Assembly (NCBI GenBank): GCA_964432595.1
Contig: CAYSOF010000003.1
Span: forward strand, 347,783-411,782
DNA length: 64,000 bases
Direction of reading: 5' to 3'
DNA from: DASYLJ01 sp964432595
GTDB taxonomy: Bacteria > Desulfobacterota > Binatia > DP-6
The notes beneath the pieces are model-generated. The model had not been told where the DNA came from, ran no database searches, and worked only from the letters and a program-made list of their open reading frames with translations. Below, one piece after another: positions 16,034 through 24,423 of the stretch; position 1 is the first letter of the stretch, and each line of letters opens with the position of its first letter. Position numbers and translations under genes: made by a program.

Positions 16034-16066
16034 TGCCTTGAGTAAAATTACTCAATGCGTTGAGCA
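16027..16066. promoter_or_regulatory. Pair of direct-repeated palindromes at the 5' end of the ATPase remnant
   Basis: Two copies of TACTCAATGCSTTGAGYA lie at 16027-16044 and 16049-16066. In the first, TACTCAA pairs with TTGAGTA around TGCC; in the second, CTCAA pairs with TTGAG around TGCG. Spacing between copies is 22 bases, about two helical turns, as expected for adjacent dimer sites. They are AT-rich against a GC-rich background. Regulation of the now broken DUF4143 gene is the simplest reading. Confidence 0.5.
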
Positions 16067-16088
16067 GTTCAGCTCGCGACCTGGCCGC

Positions 16089-16367
16089 TCAGTAGTAGCC
16101 GACCACCAGGAGGATCGGCCCCGTCATGTCGACGGCGAGGTCGCGCCCGAGCAGGTCGCCGAGGAGTACGTCCCCGATCCGGACGTTCAGGTCGATACCG
16201 ACGTGGGCGCCCGCGGTGAACGGACCGATCGCGAGCGGTCGTCGGGTGCACGGGACGCCCTCCACGACGTCGAAGAGGTCGGCGAAGGCCATGCGTGCGG
16301 GTTCGAATCGTCGTGCCCGGCCGACGTAGTGGGCGTGGGGGGTCCGTTCTCCAGGATAGCGGTGCAT
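16089..16367 (-). CDS. Hypothetical small protein
   Basis: A possible 92-residue protein (or 67 residues from the ATG at 16292). The C-terminal two thirds look protein-like, with alternating hydrophobic and charged residues: MAFADLFDVVEGVPCTRRPL, then GIDLNVRIGDVLLGDLLG and TGPILLVVGYY. No family is recognised, and no clear ribosome-binding site was seen. It may be a real small gene or a decayed fragment beside the broken ATPase. The 195 bases upstream, to the HD-domain gene, contain no other gene I can support. Confidence 0.35.
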   Translation of the reverse strand: MHRYPGERTPHAHYVGRARRFEPARMAFADLFDVVEGVPCTRRPLAIGPFTAGAHVGIDLNVRIGDVLLGDLLGRDLAVDMTGPILLVVGYY

Positions 16368-16562
16368 GTCGAGCGCCTCGTCTGATCGGCGTTTCGGCCC
16401 GATCGGGGTTCCGCGTGAGGCCAGCGGCGACCGGGCACTGCGAAGCGGCCAATCGACGTTCGCAATGGAGGCATCCTGCCGAGATTTTTCGACATGTTAA
16501 GGCCTAGACATAACTACTGCGGGCCTAGCGCAGGCGTTCTCGAATAGAGCGAACGAGACGGG

Positions 16563-17306
16563 TCAGAGGTTCCGCGTGGGCGACAGCCGGACGAGGAGCG
16601 GGAACCCGAACTGCGTGAGCAGCGCGAAGCGTCCCTGCGGAACGGCCTTGGCTTCGCGTCCCACGGCCTGGGCCACCAGTCGGTGGACGTCGTGGCGCGG
16701 GTGTCGGGCGTAGATCGACCGTACCTGCTCCCAGGGCAGGTCCCATGAGCGCAGCCCGGTGAGGTCGGCCATCGCGCCGGCCTGGACGTAGAAGGCGAGC
16801 GGATCGGCGTCGGGAGTCATGCCCGGACTGGCGTGCCCGACGACGGCGTCGGCCGCGCGTCGTGCCTGCGCGGGATCGATGATGCCGGCGCACGTGGACT
16901 CGACCGCCTGGGCCGAACGGATCGTGAAGTCCTGGCCGGCGACTGCCGCGGCCAGCCCCGCGTCGTGGAGCAGGGATGCGACGAAGAACAGCTCGGGGTC
17001 GATGCGCGTGCCGTCGAGCGCGCTGAGGCAGCCGCCGATGAGCCAGGTTCGGTAGCCGTGGCCGATGAGGTCGGGCGATTGCTCGGCGGCGGCCTCGATG
17101 GCGGTCCGGGCCAGCTTGGAGTCGGGGATCGTCGGCTCGGGGACGGTCGGCCGCGAGCCGGGGAGCCAGGAGCGGGCGCGGCCGACGACGTAGTCGACGA
17201 ACCCGCGCGTGATCGCGGGGAGCATCGCGCGACGTTCGGCCGAGGTCAGGGCTCCGGACGTTGCAAGCGCCCAGTCGAGCGTCCAGGGGGAGCGTTCGGC
17301 AGCCAT
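16563..17306 (-). CDS. HD domain-containing protein
   Basis: A 247-residue cytoplasmic protein of the HD metal-dependent phosphohydrolase superfamily. H83 in GHGYRTWLIG and the doublet H114-D115 in FFVASLLHDAGL are the metal ligands of the superfamily, and VGHASPGMTPDADPLAFYVQ supplies a later Asp. The pattern is closest to standalone HD proteins of unknown substrate rather than to the c-di-GMP HD-GYP enzymes, as no GYP motif is present. The ATG at 17306 is followed by a normal soluble N-terminus. It ends near the EPS locus but is probably separate from it. Confidence 0.82.
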   Translation of the reverse strand: MAAERSPWTLDWALATSGALTSAERRAMLPAITRGFVDYVVGRARSWLPGSRPTVPEPTIPDSKLARTAIEAAAEQSPDLIGHGYRTWLIGGCLSALDGTRIDPELFFVASLLHDAGLAAAVAGQDFTIRSAQAVESTCAGIIDPAQARRAADAVVGHASPGMTPDADPLAFYVQAGAMADLTGLRSWDLPWEQVRSIYARHPRHDVHRLVAQAVGREAKAVPQGRFALLTQFGFPLLVRLSPTRNL

Positions 17307-17349
17307 GCGCCGCGCTTAGGAAGATGCGCGGGTTGTGGCAAGGCCCACG

Positions 17350-18210
17350 CTACTTCCGCTCCACCCACACGTAGACGTGATCGCCCAAGGGGCGCCGCCC
17401 GAAGAGTGCGGGCAGCATGAGCGTCGTCGTCTGACAGTGCAGCGCTCGGCCCAACGCCTTGGGCAAACGAGCCGTCATGGGGTTGGGTCCGACCCACAAC
17501 CGTTCGCGCACGCGGAGCCCAGCCAGGTCGAGGGCGGTCTCGAGCGATCTGGCGGAAAAGAAGTGGAGGTGCCCGTCGGAGTGGTACAGGTGCCAACGCG
17601 CTCCCATCCGACGCCCCTGCCAGGTGTCCCAGTCGCCGGTCATGAGCACCGCCGATCCGTCCGGTGCGAGGAGGCGCTCGATCGTCCGGAGATACGCGTG
17701 GGTGTCCCGAACGTGTTCGATGACCGCGAGCGACACGATGCAGTCGAAAGTTCCCGCAGGAAGGTCCATCGCCTCCACCGCCACGTTGTAAATGGTCAGG
17801 CGGCGATTGCGGGCAGCCGCTGCGGCCGCAGGCGCGGACGGCTCCACGCCGAACAGCCGACACGACGCCGGAAAGGCACTGAGCGTCGCACCTCCGTTCG
17901 CTCCGATGTCCAACACCCGGGCATTCGGGGGCAGGCGCCGCATGAGCGTCCGCACCAGCGCGCGATCGCGGAACCCCGGCCGTGGGTATTCCGGAACGGG
18001 CAGGTCGGCCCCGTAGAAGCGATCGTAGAACGCCGCGAGCGTCCCCTGTTCCGGCGGGTCGATCAGGAAGCGATGCCTGCAGCCGGCGCATTCGGCGACC
18101 GCGAGCTGTCCGAACTCCTGATCGCTCCGGAAGTCGATCGTGCGCAGGTCCGTCGCGCTACAGATCGGACACGCACTGCGAGCCGTGGTCGCGAGCGCTT
18201 CCACCGCCAT
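17350..18210 (-). CDS. Class I SAM-dependent methyltransferase with N-terminal zinc-ribbon-like Cys pairs
   Basis: A 286-residue methyltransferase. The N-terminus has two Cys pairs, C14-x2-C17 and C41-x2-C44 (CPIC and CAGC), as in methyltransferases that modify sugar nucleotides or polysaccharide precursors. Motif I is VLDIGANGGATLSAF (about residues 99-113), and the middle contains FDCIVSLAVIEHVRDTHAYL, the motif IV/V region. A GGGAGGCTGGG ribosome-binding site precedes the ATG at 18210; upstream in-frame codons are basic low-complexity sequence. The position at the edge of the exopolysaccharide locus, divergent from the secreted-protein gene at 18306, suggests it methylates a sugar of the polymer. 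Confidence 0.88.
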   Translation of the reverse strand: MAVEALATTARSACPICSATDLRTIDFRSDQEFGQLAVAECAGCRHRFLIDPPEQGTLAAFYDRFYGADLPVPEYPRPGFRDRALVRTLMRRLPPNARVLDIGANGGATLSAFPASCRLFGVEPSAPAAAAAARNRRLTIYNVAVEAMDLPAGTFDCIVSLAVIEHVRDTHAYLRTIERLLAPDGSAVLMTGDWDTWQGRRMGARWHLYHSDGHLHFFSARSLETALDLAGLRVRERLWVGPNPMTARLPKALGRALHCQTTTLMLPALFGRRPLGDHVYVWVERK

Positions 18211-18305
18211 CCCAGCCTCCCTCGTCCCCAACGTCGGCAGAACGAGCAGTAGCGTCGCCTCCGGCCGACCGCAAGGTACGGAGGCCTTGCGGTCGCCGCC
18301 GAACG

Positions 18306-19460
18306 ATGGGGAAATGCGCCGCGGTGCGGGCGATGCGGTGGCTGATGGTCCTGACGGCGCTCTGCGGGGCGTCCCGCGCCGACGCTTCCAAGCTCGTCTA
18401 CTACGGTTGGGGTCTGCCCGACGCGGCATGGGTCGCCGCCCACACAGCCCAGATGGAACAGATGCCGTTCGACGGCACCGGCATCATCGTTCCGATCGAT
18501 GCCACCGCGTGGGCTGGGGGTCGCCGCGACACCGACAACCAGCTCGGGTGGGCCTTGTTCGGTCGACGCTCGTTCGCCGTCGCGGACTTCGCCGACACCA
18601 TCGCCTCCCTCGGCCGGGTGCGGTGGCGGCGGTTCACCGAGAACTTCCTGCCCGCCGTCGTGAACACTGCGACGCAGAGCCAGGGGTTCTCCTGGTTCGA
18701 CGACGAGCGCTGGGACGTCGCGATTCAGAATTGGGCGGTCCTGCTCAAGATCGCACGCAGGGCGGGATGTCGCGGTGTCGTGTTCGACCCCGAGGACTAC
18801 GGCGGACGGCTGTTCGAGTATCCCGTCATGGCCGCGCGCCATCCCGCGAGCTTCGAGGAGTACCGGGCGAAGCTGCGTGAGCGCGGCGAGCAGCTGAGCC
18901 GACGGGGACGGCAAATTCTGCCGGAGCTCGTCGTCCTGGGACTCTTCGGCCCATCGCTGCCCCTCGACGTCACCAGCGCGGCGGACCTCGAACCGCACCG
19001 CTACGGCCTGCTCTCGGCGTTCATCGACGGCCTGGTGGCCGGCGGCGGTCCAGGTGTCGTGTTCGTCGACGGGGGCGAGTACGCCTATACCCTGCGCTCG
19101 CCATCCCAGTTCGCCTCGCTCCGCGACACGATGCGAGCCCGAACGGCATCCCGGACCGTCCTGCCGACGGCGCTGCGTTCGCGTCTCCAGATCGGCTTCG
19201 GCCTGTGGATCGACAATGGCGGACGGCGACGATGGTTCCCGGAGCAGCCGTGGAGGAACCATTTCACGCCCAGCGGCTTCGAGGACGCGCTGAAGGCTGC
19301 CCTCCGAGCGACCGACGAGTACGTCTGGGTCTATTCGCAGGAGGCCCGATTCTTCCCGCCTGCGGCGTTGCCGGAGGAATACCTCCAGGCAATGCGGCGC
19401 GCGCTCGCCGACCCGCGCAGCCGCCATGCTCCGACGAGCCCCGATGCTCCCACCCCGTAG
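18306..19460 (+). CDS. Secreted protein of unknown function in the EPS locus, possible TIM barrel
   Basis: A 384-residue exported protein. The signal peptide is MRWLMVLTALCGASRADA, counted from an internal ATG at 18333; the ATG at 18306 is nine codons earlier. The mature part begins KLVYYGWGLPDAAWVAAHTA and continues with repeated strand-helix units: FDGTGIIVPID, GCRGVVFDPEDYGG, GPGVVFVDGGEYAY and RSRLQIGFGLWID. Strand ends carrying D, E or D-x-E (VVFDPEDY) are what a glycoside-hydrolase-like TIM barrel would show, but no family can be named. It heads the plus-strand group that contains the flippase and ligase, so a role in polymer processing outside the cytoplasm is possible. Confidence 0.75.
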   Translation: MGKCAAVRAMRWLMVLTALCGASRADASKLVYYGWGLPDAAWVAAHTAQMEQMPFDGTGIIVPIDATAWAGGRRDTDNQLGWALFGRRSFAVADFADTIASLGRVRWRRFTENFLPAVVNTATQSQGFSWFDDERWDVAIQNWAVLLKIARRAGCRGVVFDPEDYGGRLFEYPVMAARHPASFEEYRAKLRERGEQLSRRGRQILPELVVLGLFGPSLPLDVTSAADLEPHRYGLLSAFIDGLVAGGGPGVVFVDGGEYAYTLRSPSQFASLRDTMRARTASRTVLPTALRSRLQIGFGLWIDNGGRRRWFPEQPWRNHFTPSGFEDALKAALRATDEYVWVYSQEARFFPPAALPEEYLQAMRRALADPRSRHAPTSPDAPTP

Positions 19461-19549
19461 ATCGACGTGGTACACGAATGTGGGGTGTCGATGCGGGTCG
19501 CAGGTGGAGAGGTGGCGGGGTCGATGTCCCGATCCGCGCCTATCGCGCG

Positions 19550-20881
19550 ATGAGGGCGCCGGCCGATGCCACGTCCTCCGTGACGATGCCTGGCGCGATC
19601 GCCGCCTCGGAAGCGCACGACGGCTGGCGTGCACTCGCGAGCGACACAGCGCTCCTCCTGGCCGGCCAATACGGATCGGCCGGCCTGAGCCTGCTATCGA
19701 CCGTGGTGGCAGCGGCGCTGGCCGGCCCGGATGCCTACGGAAGCGCTGCGCTGGCCATCGCATTCCCGTCGCTCGTTTGGTCGCTGACGACCGTCAAGTC
19801 CGGCACCGTCACCACTCGATACTTCTCGCAGCAGGCGACGGCGCAGGAGGCGTCGGCGTTCTTCCGACTCGGAGTGTTGATCGACGGCGCGGCAGCGATG
19901 CTCGCACTCGTCGTCGTGGTCGTCGCGTGGGCGCTCACGCATACGATGCCGGGACTAGGGTCGTTCGACGCGCTCGCAGTCGTCTTCGCGTGTTCGTTGC
20001 CCGTCTCGTCGCTCAGCGGCACCGCGCTCGCGTTCCTCACCGCGCGCCGCCGCTTCCTCTCGGTCGCCTGCGTCCAACTCTTCGAGAAGACCTCGCTGCT
20101 GGTCCTCACTGCGGCGTTGTTGACCCTCGAGTATGGCGCGACGGGGATCGTCATCGCGCTGGCCGTCTCCCAGGCCCTGGCCGGCATCGCCGCGGTGGCG
20201 TTGTGCCTACGTCACGAGGGCCTCGGCGCCTCTCCGTGGTCCGGTGGCCTTCCGCATCTGGGTTCGCGCTGGCCCGAGGTACGAGCGGCACTGGCGTGGA
20301 ACTATCTCTCGTCGACGACCGGCGGCGTGCTCACGAACGTTCCGCTCCTGGCCCTCGGGGCGCTTCGCTCGCCCGCCGAGGCCGGCTTCTGTCGTCTCGC
20401 CATGTCACTCATGAACGTGAGCGCGTATCTCGACGCCGCGATGGCACGTGCCACGTACCCGCGCCTCGCCGCCGATCAGGCGTCGACGGGAGTAAGCCGT
20501 GATTGTGCGATGCTCACCTGGCGCGCGGGGTTGCCCGCCAGCCTGGCCTTGATCGGCGTCGCGTTGCTGCTGCCGATCGCGATCCCGATGACGCTCGGGC
20601 CAACCTACGAGACGATGGTCAACGGCGCACAGCTGATGGTGCTAAGCGTCGCGGCGACGACCGCGATCTTCTGGGTGCAACCCCTCCTCTACGCGTCAGG
20701 TCGATTCCGGACGTGGGCGCTCGTCAGCGGAGCGGTGGCAGCGAGCGTCGCGGTGCTCGCGGGGCCCGTCGCAGCCGGCGCCGGGTTCTTCGGGACGGCC
20801 GTGTTCATCTCCGTCGCGCGGATGGGCTCGTACATCGGGGGAGCCATCCTCGCGTTCCAGCGACCACCGGCCGCGCGATGA
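19550..20881 (+). CDS. Polysaccharide flippase, Wzx-like (MOP superfamily)
   Basis: A 443-residue membrane protein with 12 or so hydrophobic helices, expected to flip undecaprenyl-linked repeat units across the inner membrane. The opening LASDTALLLAGQYGSAGLSL and LAGPDAYGSAALAIAFPSLV, and the internal duplication seen again at ALAWNYLSSTTGGVLTNVPL, are typical of Wzx/RfbX proteins. The ATG at 19550 is preferred; earlier in-frame starts (for example 19478) would put a non-hydrophobic Arg-rich segment first. Its stop overlaps the ATG of the following ligase-like gene (ATGA, 20878-20881). Confidence 0.88.
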   Translation: MRAPADATSSVTMPGAIAASEAHDGWRALASDTALLLAGQYGSAGLSLLSTVVAAALAGPDAYGSAALAIAFPSLVWSLTTVKSGTVTTRYFSQQATAQEASAFFRLGVLIDGAAAMLALVVVVVAWALTHTMPGLGSFDALAVVFACSLPVSSLSGTALAFLTARRRFLSVACVQLFEKTSLLVLTAALLTLEYGATGIVIALAVSQALAGIAAVALCLRHEGLGASPWSGGLPHLGSRWPEVRAALAWNYLSSTTGGVLTNVPLLALGALRSPAEAGFCRLAMSLMNVSAYLDAAMARATYPRLAADQASTGVSRDCAMLTWRAGLPASLALIGVALLLPIAIPMTLGPTYETMVNGAQLMVLSVAATTAIFWVQPLLYASGRFRTWALVSGAVAASVAVLAGPVAAGAGFFGTAVFISVARMGSYIGGAILAFQRPPAAR

Positions 20882-22179
20882 TCTACGCGCTTGCGCTGAC
20901 CGGATGGCTCGTCCCGCGACCGATCGTCTTGCTGCTGATCGTTCCGATCTTTGCCGTGCTTTCGCAGCGCGAGCTGCTCGACCCCATCCTGAGCGACGGC
21001 GCCATCGATGTCAGACCCTCCGACTTCCTGCTCACCGTTGCCGCGTGTCGCGTCGCTACCGACCTGCTCATCCGCCGGAGCCGTCCACTGACCTTTCTGC
21101 CGATCGGCGTGTTCGTCGGCGCCATGACCATCAGCACCTTCGGCGCGATCTACACGCTCGGCGATTCGGCGTTTCGTCCCGAGCTCCACGCCCTGCTGCG
21201 AATGGTCGCAGAGGCCTCCGTCGTCCTGATCATCGCCAATGCAGTGCGATCGCGATCCGAGGTACGGCGGTTCCTCGTCTGCTGGCGAATATTGGGACTC
21301 CTGTTCGCCGCATCAGTGCTGGTCGACGTCGTACTCCAGCCCCTCGGTCTCGCGCTCGGAGAAGTACAGGCTGGAGAGCTCACGACGCGATACCTGGGTC
21401 CCGTCGGCGACTCCGTATCGTTCATCCTTCCGCTGTTTCTGTTCACCAGCTTCTTGGCAGGACGTCCGGCAGAAGCCGTATTCGTCGGATTGGCGATGCT
21501 CGCGACCGGAACCCGTGGTGCGCTTCTGACCGTCGCGATCGGCTCAGCAGTGATCGTCGCGCGGCAACGCGGACTGGACATGCGTCGGCTGCTCGGCGGC
21601 GTCGCCATCGGTCTTTTACTGGTCGGCGTTTTCGCGACCGACTTCGGCGGCCTTCGCACGAGAATCGTCGATGCGCGAATCCTCGGCGAGGGGATGTATC
21701 AACGCCTCACTTCTTACTCGCTCGCCTTCGACGTTTTTCTGAGCCACCCGCTGCTCGGCGTCGGGTTCACCGGTTTCACACTGGCGCTCCCTCGACACGA
21801 AGCGCCCACGTTCGTCACGGGCACATACAACCAGTGGCTACAGGTCCTGACCGACGGTGGCCTCCTGGGATTCATTGCGTTCACGTGGCTCATCGTCTCC
21901 GCGCTGACAACGTTGCAGCGCGCGTCGTCGGCCGAATATTCGCGTCGCGTCGCGATGCCCCTCAGTGCGGGGCATGCATGGCTCGCCGGTCTCGCATTGG
22001 GGAACCAGACGGCGGCCTGGCTCCTTCCGGGCTCGTTCATCGCGTATCTGCTCTGGTGCCTACTCGGCCTCGGGGTCGCTCGGCTGGCGACGCAGCGAAG
22101 CCGACGATGGATGGCGATTCGACGAACCGAAAGTCGGAGCTACGCGGAAGCACGCGCCGAGCTCTCGGTCGCGAGCTGA
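20878..22179 (+). CDS. O-antigen ligase/polymerase family protein (Wzy_C-like)
   Basis: A 433-residue multi-pass membrane protein. The conserved periplasmic-loop region is SHPLLGVGFTGFTLALPRHE with TYNQWLQVLTDGGLLGFIAF, matching the Wzy_C/O-antigen ligase pattern in which H and N residues follow a PLxGxG motif. It would join repeat units or transfer the finished chain. Start is ATG at 20878, overlapping the flippase stop. The locus also holds a second, larger member at 30750-33305, so one may polymerise and the other ligate. Its 3' end overlaps the convergent glycosyltransferase by 40 bases. Confidence 0.88.
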   Translation: MIYALALTGWLVPRPIVLLLIVPIFAVLSQRELLDPILSDGAIDVRPSDFLLTVAACRVATDLLIRRSRPLTFLPIGVFVGAMTISTFGAIYTLGDSAFRPELHALLRMVAEASVVLIIANAVRSRSEVRRFLVCWRILGLLFAASVLVDVVLQPLGLALGEVQAGELTTRYLGPVGDSVSFILPLFLFTSFLAGRPAEAVFVGLAMLATGTRGALLTVAIGSAVIVARQRGLDMRRLLGGVAIGLLLVGVFATDFGGLRTRIVDARILGEGMYQRLTSYSLAFDVFLSHPLLGVGFTGFTLALPRHEAPTFVTGTYNQWLQVLTDGGLLGFIAFTWLIVSALTTLQRASSAEYSRRVAMPLSAGHAWLAGLALGNQTAAWLLPGSFIAYLLWCLLGLGVARLATQRSRRWMAIRRTESRSYAEARAELSVAS

Positions 22180-23243
22180 CCAAGCACGGCTTCGTATTGC
22201 CCACAGAGGCGGCGGCTGCACGACTCGAGTGAGAATGCCTCCTCGACGCGACGCCGCGCCGCTGATCCGAGACGGTTGCGGCGACCATCGTCATGGAGCA
22301 GCGCGGTCATCGACTCAGTCACCGCGTCGACATCATCGGATGGCACGAGCACGCCGTTCACGCCCGAGGTGAGTACTTCCGGAATCCCTCCCACGTTCGA
22401 CGCAATGACCGGAAGCCCGCGCTCCATCGCTTCCAGGAGCGCCATCGGCAGCCCCTCCCACCGTGAGGGCAGCACGAAGAGTCGACTCTTCTCGAGGAGC
22501 TCGCTCACGCGATCCGACGACCCGACGAAGTCGACCTTCGCGCTGAGACCGAGCGTTTCGCTCAGGGCCTGCAGCTCGGGCCGGAGACGTCCGTCGCCCA
22601 CCAAGCACGCGCGCCCGACGTCGTCGCCGCAAGCGGCGAGCGCACGCAGCAGGACGTCGGCCCCTTTCGCCGGCCGATCCATGTTGCCGACGAAGATGAC
22701 GTCGTACTGCGGTGCCATCCGTTCACCGAGCGGCCGGATCGTCACGCCGTTGTGCAGGACCTCCGCTCGCTTCGCCGCAGCGGGCAGCCATGCTTGCAGC
22801 GCCTGCCTGACGCTGCCGCTGACGCAGAGCACGCGATCGACGCGCGCGTAGAGCCAACTCTCGAAGTGCCGGAAGGCACGGATGCGACGACGGCGATTCC
22901 AGACGCTGTGCTCCGTCATCACGAGAGGACACCCCGTCCGCTGCTGAGCGAACACCGCGGGAATGAGTGCGGGCAGCAGATGCGCATGCAGCACCTCGAT
23001 CTGCCGGTCGCGCGCCAGCGCCGCCAATCGGGGCGCACCGGCGACGTCGTACCGGTGCCGCAAGCCGAGATCGTGCACGGGGATGCCTACGTCGCTCAGC
23101 GTGGCAGCGTAGGCGTTGTCTCCCTGCAGAATGGCGATCTCCACCTGCGCGTGCCCTGAACGGCCGAGTGCACATGCGGTCTCGACGGCGAGGCTCTCGG
23201 CGCCGCCACGTCGCAGGTTCGGCAGGACGACGAGCACGCGCAT
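22140..23243 (-). CDS. Family 4 glycosyltransferase
   Basis: A 367-residue GT-B fold enzyme, last gene of the EPS minus-strand operon. It opens MRVLVVLPNLRRGGAESLAV, a GT4 N-terminal Gly-rich loop. It also has EVLHAHLLPALIPAV, VIFVGNMDRPAKGADVLLRA and the nucleotide-sugar motif SRWEGLPMALLEAMERGLP followed by VIASNVGGIPE (E-x7-E catalytic region). It adds a sugar to the lipid-linked repeat unit on the cytoplasmic face; donor and acceptor are unknown. Its ATG lies 4 bases after the stop of the preceding glycosyltransferase gene. The 3' end runs 40 bases into the convergent ligase-like gene. Confidence 0.9.
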   Translation of the reverse strand: MRVLVVLPNLRRGGAESLAVETACALGRSGHAQVEIAILQGDNAYAATLSDVGIPVHDLGLRHRYDVAGAPRLAALARDRQIEVLHAHLLPALIPAVFAQQRTGCPLVMTEHSVWNRRRRIRAFRHFESWLYARVDRVLCVSGSVRQALQAWLPAAAKRAEVLHNGVTIRPLGERMAPQYDVIFVGNMDRPAKGADVLLRALAACGDDVGRACLVGDGRLRPELQALSETLGLSAKVDFVGSSDRVSELLEKSRLFVLPSRWEGLPMALLEAMERGLPVIASNVGGIPEVLTSGVNGVLVPSDDVDAVTESMTALLHDDGRRNRLGSAARRRVEEAFSLESCSRRLCGQYEAVLGQLATESSARASA

Positions 23244-23247
23244 CGCG

Positions 23248-24423
23248 TCAACCACCCGCCACGGGCGACAGGATCGGAGGGCCCGGCGCAGCGGCCGCAC
23301 GCACGCCGACTCGGCCGTACAGCTCCAGGACGGACCGCGCCGCGACGGGCCACGCTCGACGTGTCGCCTCGTCACGGTTACGCGCACCGATGGCACGCAT
23401 CGTGTCCGGACCGTCTGCGAGCCGCGTGATGGCGGCGCTCAGCTCGGCGGCTGCACCCTGTCGGAACACGAGACCGTTGTCCGGTTCTCGGACCAGGCCC
23501 GGCAGGCCGCCGGAGTCGCTCGCGATGACGGGCAGCCCGGCAGCCATCGCTTCGATGACCGACGTCGGCGTCCCCTCGGAGTGCCCGGGCAGGTCCATCG
23601 ACGGCATGACGAACAGGTCGGACGCCGCGAGCACCCTCGCGACCTCTTCGCGCGCAAGCATGCCGAGGAAGCTCACGTGCGCGAGCCCGCCGGCCGCCGC
23701 GCGGAGCTCCCCATCCTGCGGCCCATCGCCGCCGACGAGGACGCGGAACCGTTCCGCGGGGAGCGAGCGCGCTGCCTGGATCAGCGTCGCCACGCCCTTC
23801 ACGGGATGCAGTCGCCCGATGAAGGTGACGACGGTGACCCCGTCGGCGATGCCGAACGAGCGTCGCAGTACCAGGCGATCCGTGGCGCCGGTGAAGCGAT
23901 CGACGTCCACCCCGCTGCTGATCTCGGCGATCCGCGAGCGGTCGACGCCCAACGACACCAGATCGGCGGCGGCCTGGGCGCTCACGGCGATGAATCCATC
24001 GATGCGACGAAAGGCCAGACGAGCGACGGAACGATAGCGACGTCGCTGGTTGAGGCGCGAGTGCACCGTCAGGACGACGGGAGCGCGCAGGGTGCGCCCG
24101 ACGCGGCCGAGCACGATCGCATCGACGAAATCGCCATGCACGTGGAGCACGTCGGGCACGGTGCCCTGGGACGTCCGCAACGCCATCGCCGCGGCGCGCA
24201 CCCCGAACGTGAGATCGGCGACGTGCCGGCGCGGACCGGTCCGCCAGTCGGGCCGCGCGACCCGGTGCACCGTGAGCGGGCCATCGACGTGCGGCACGGC
24301 GATGGGTTGGATGACCTGCACGGCGTTGCCGAGCGCGGCCTGGTGCTTGCTCAGGCCCCACACATGGGCCGACCAACCACACACTCTGGGTGGGTACGTC
24401 GGCGTGACCCGCAAGATGTTCAT
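23248..24423 (-). CDS. Family 4 glycosyltransferase
   Basis: A 391-residue GT-B enzyme. MNILRVTPTYPPRVCGWSAH is the typical N-terminal strand and glycine-rich loop. VLHVHGDFVDAIVLG, VTFIGRLHPVKGVATLIQAA and PGHSEGTPTSVIEAMAAGLP followed by VIASDSGGLP give the donor-binding C-domain. Its ATG (24421-24423) overlaps the stop of the upstream glycosyltransferase (ATGA), so the two are translationally coupled within the EPS operon. The sugar transferred cannot be read from sequence. Confidence 0.9.
   Translation of the reverse strand: MNILRVTPTYPPRVCGWSAHVWGLSKHQAALGNAVQVIQPIAVPHVDGPLTVHRVARPDWRTGPRRHVADLTFGVRAAAMALRTSQGTVPDVLHVHGDFVDAIVLGRVGRTLRAPVVLTVHSRLNQRRRYRSVARLAFRRIDGFIAVSAQAAADLVSLGVDRSRIAEISSGVDVDRFTGATDRLVLRRSFGIADGVTVVTFIGRLHPVKGVATLIQAARSLPAERFRVLVGGDGPQDGELRAAAGGLAHVSFLGMLAREEVARVLAASDLFVMPSMDLPGHSEGTPTSVIEAMAAGLPVIASDSGGLPGLVREPDNGLVFRQGAAAELSAAITRLADGPDTMRAIGARNRDEATRRAWPVAARSVLELYGRVGVRAAAAPGPPILSPVAGG

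Noticed and set aside
16296..16320. GGTTCGAATC, resembling a tRNA T-loop
   Set aside because: The flanking bases do not pair as a T-stem and no acceptor or anticodon arm fits around it.
17982..18305. Upstream extension of the secreted EPS-locus protein to an ATG at 17982
   Set aside because: The extra 108 residues are Arg/Pro/Ser-rich, overlap the divergent methyltransferase gene and would bury the signal peptide.
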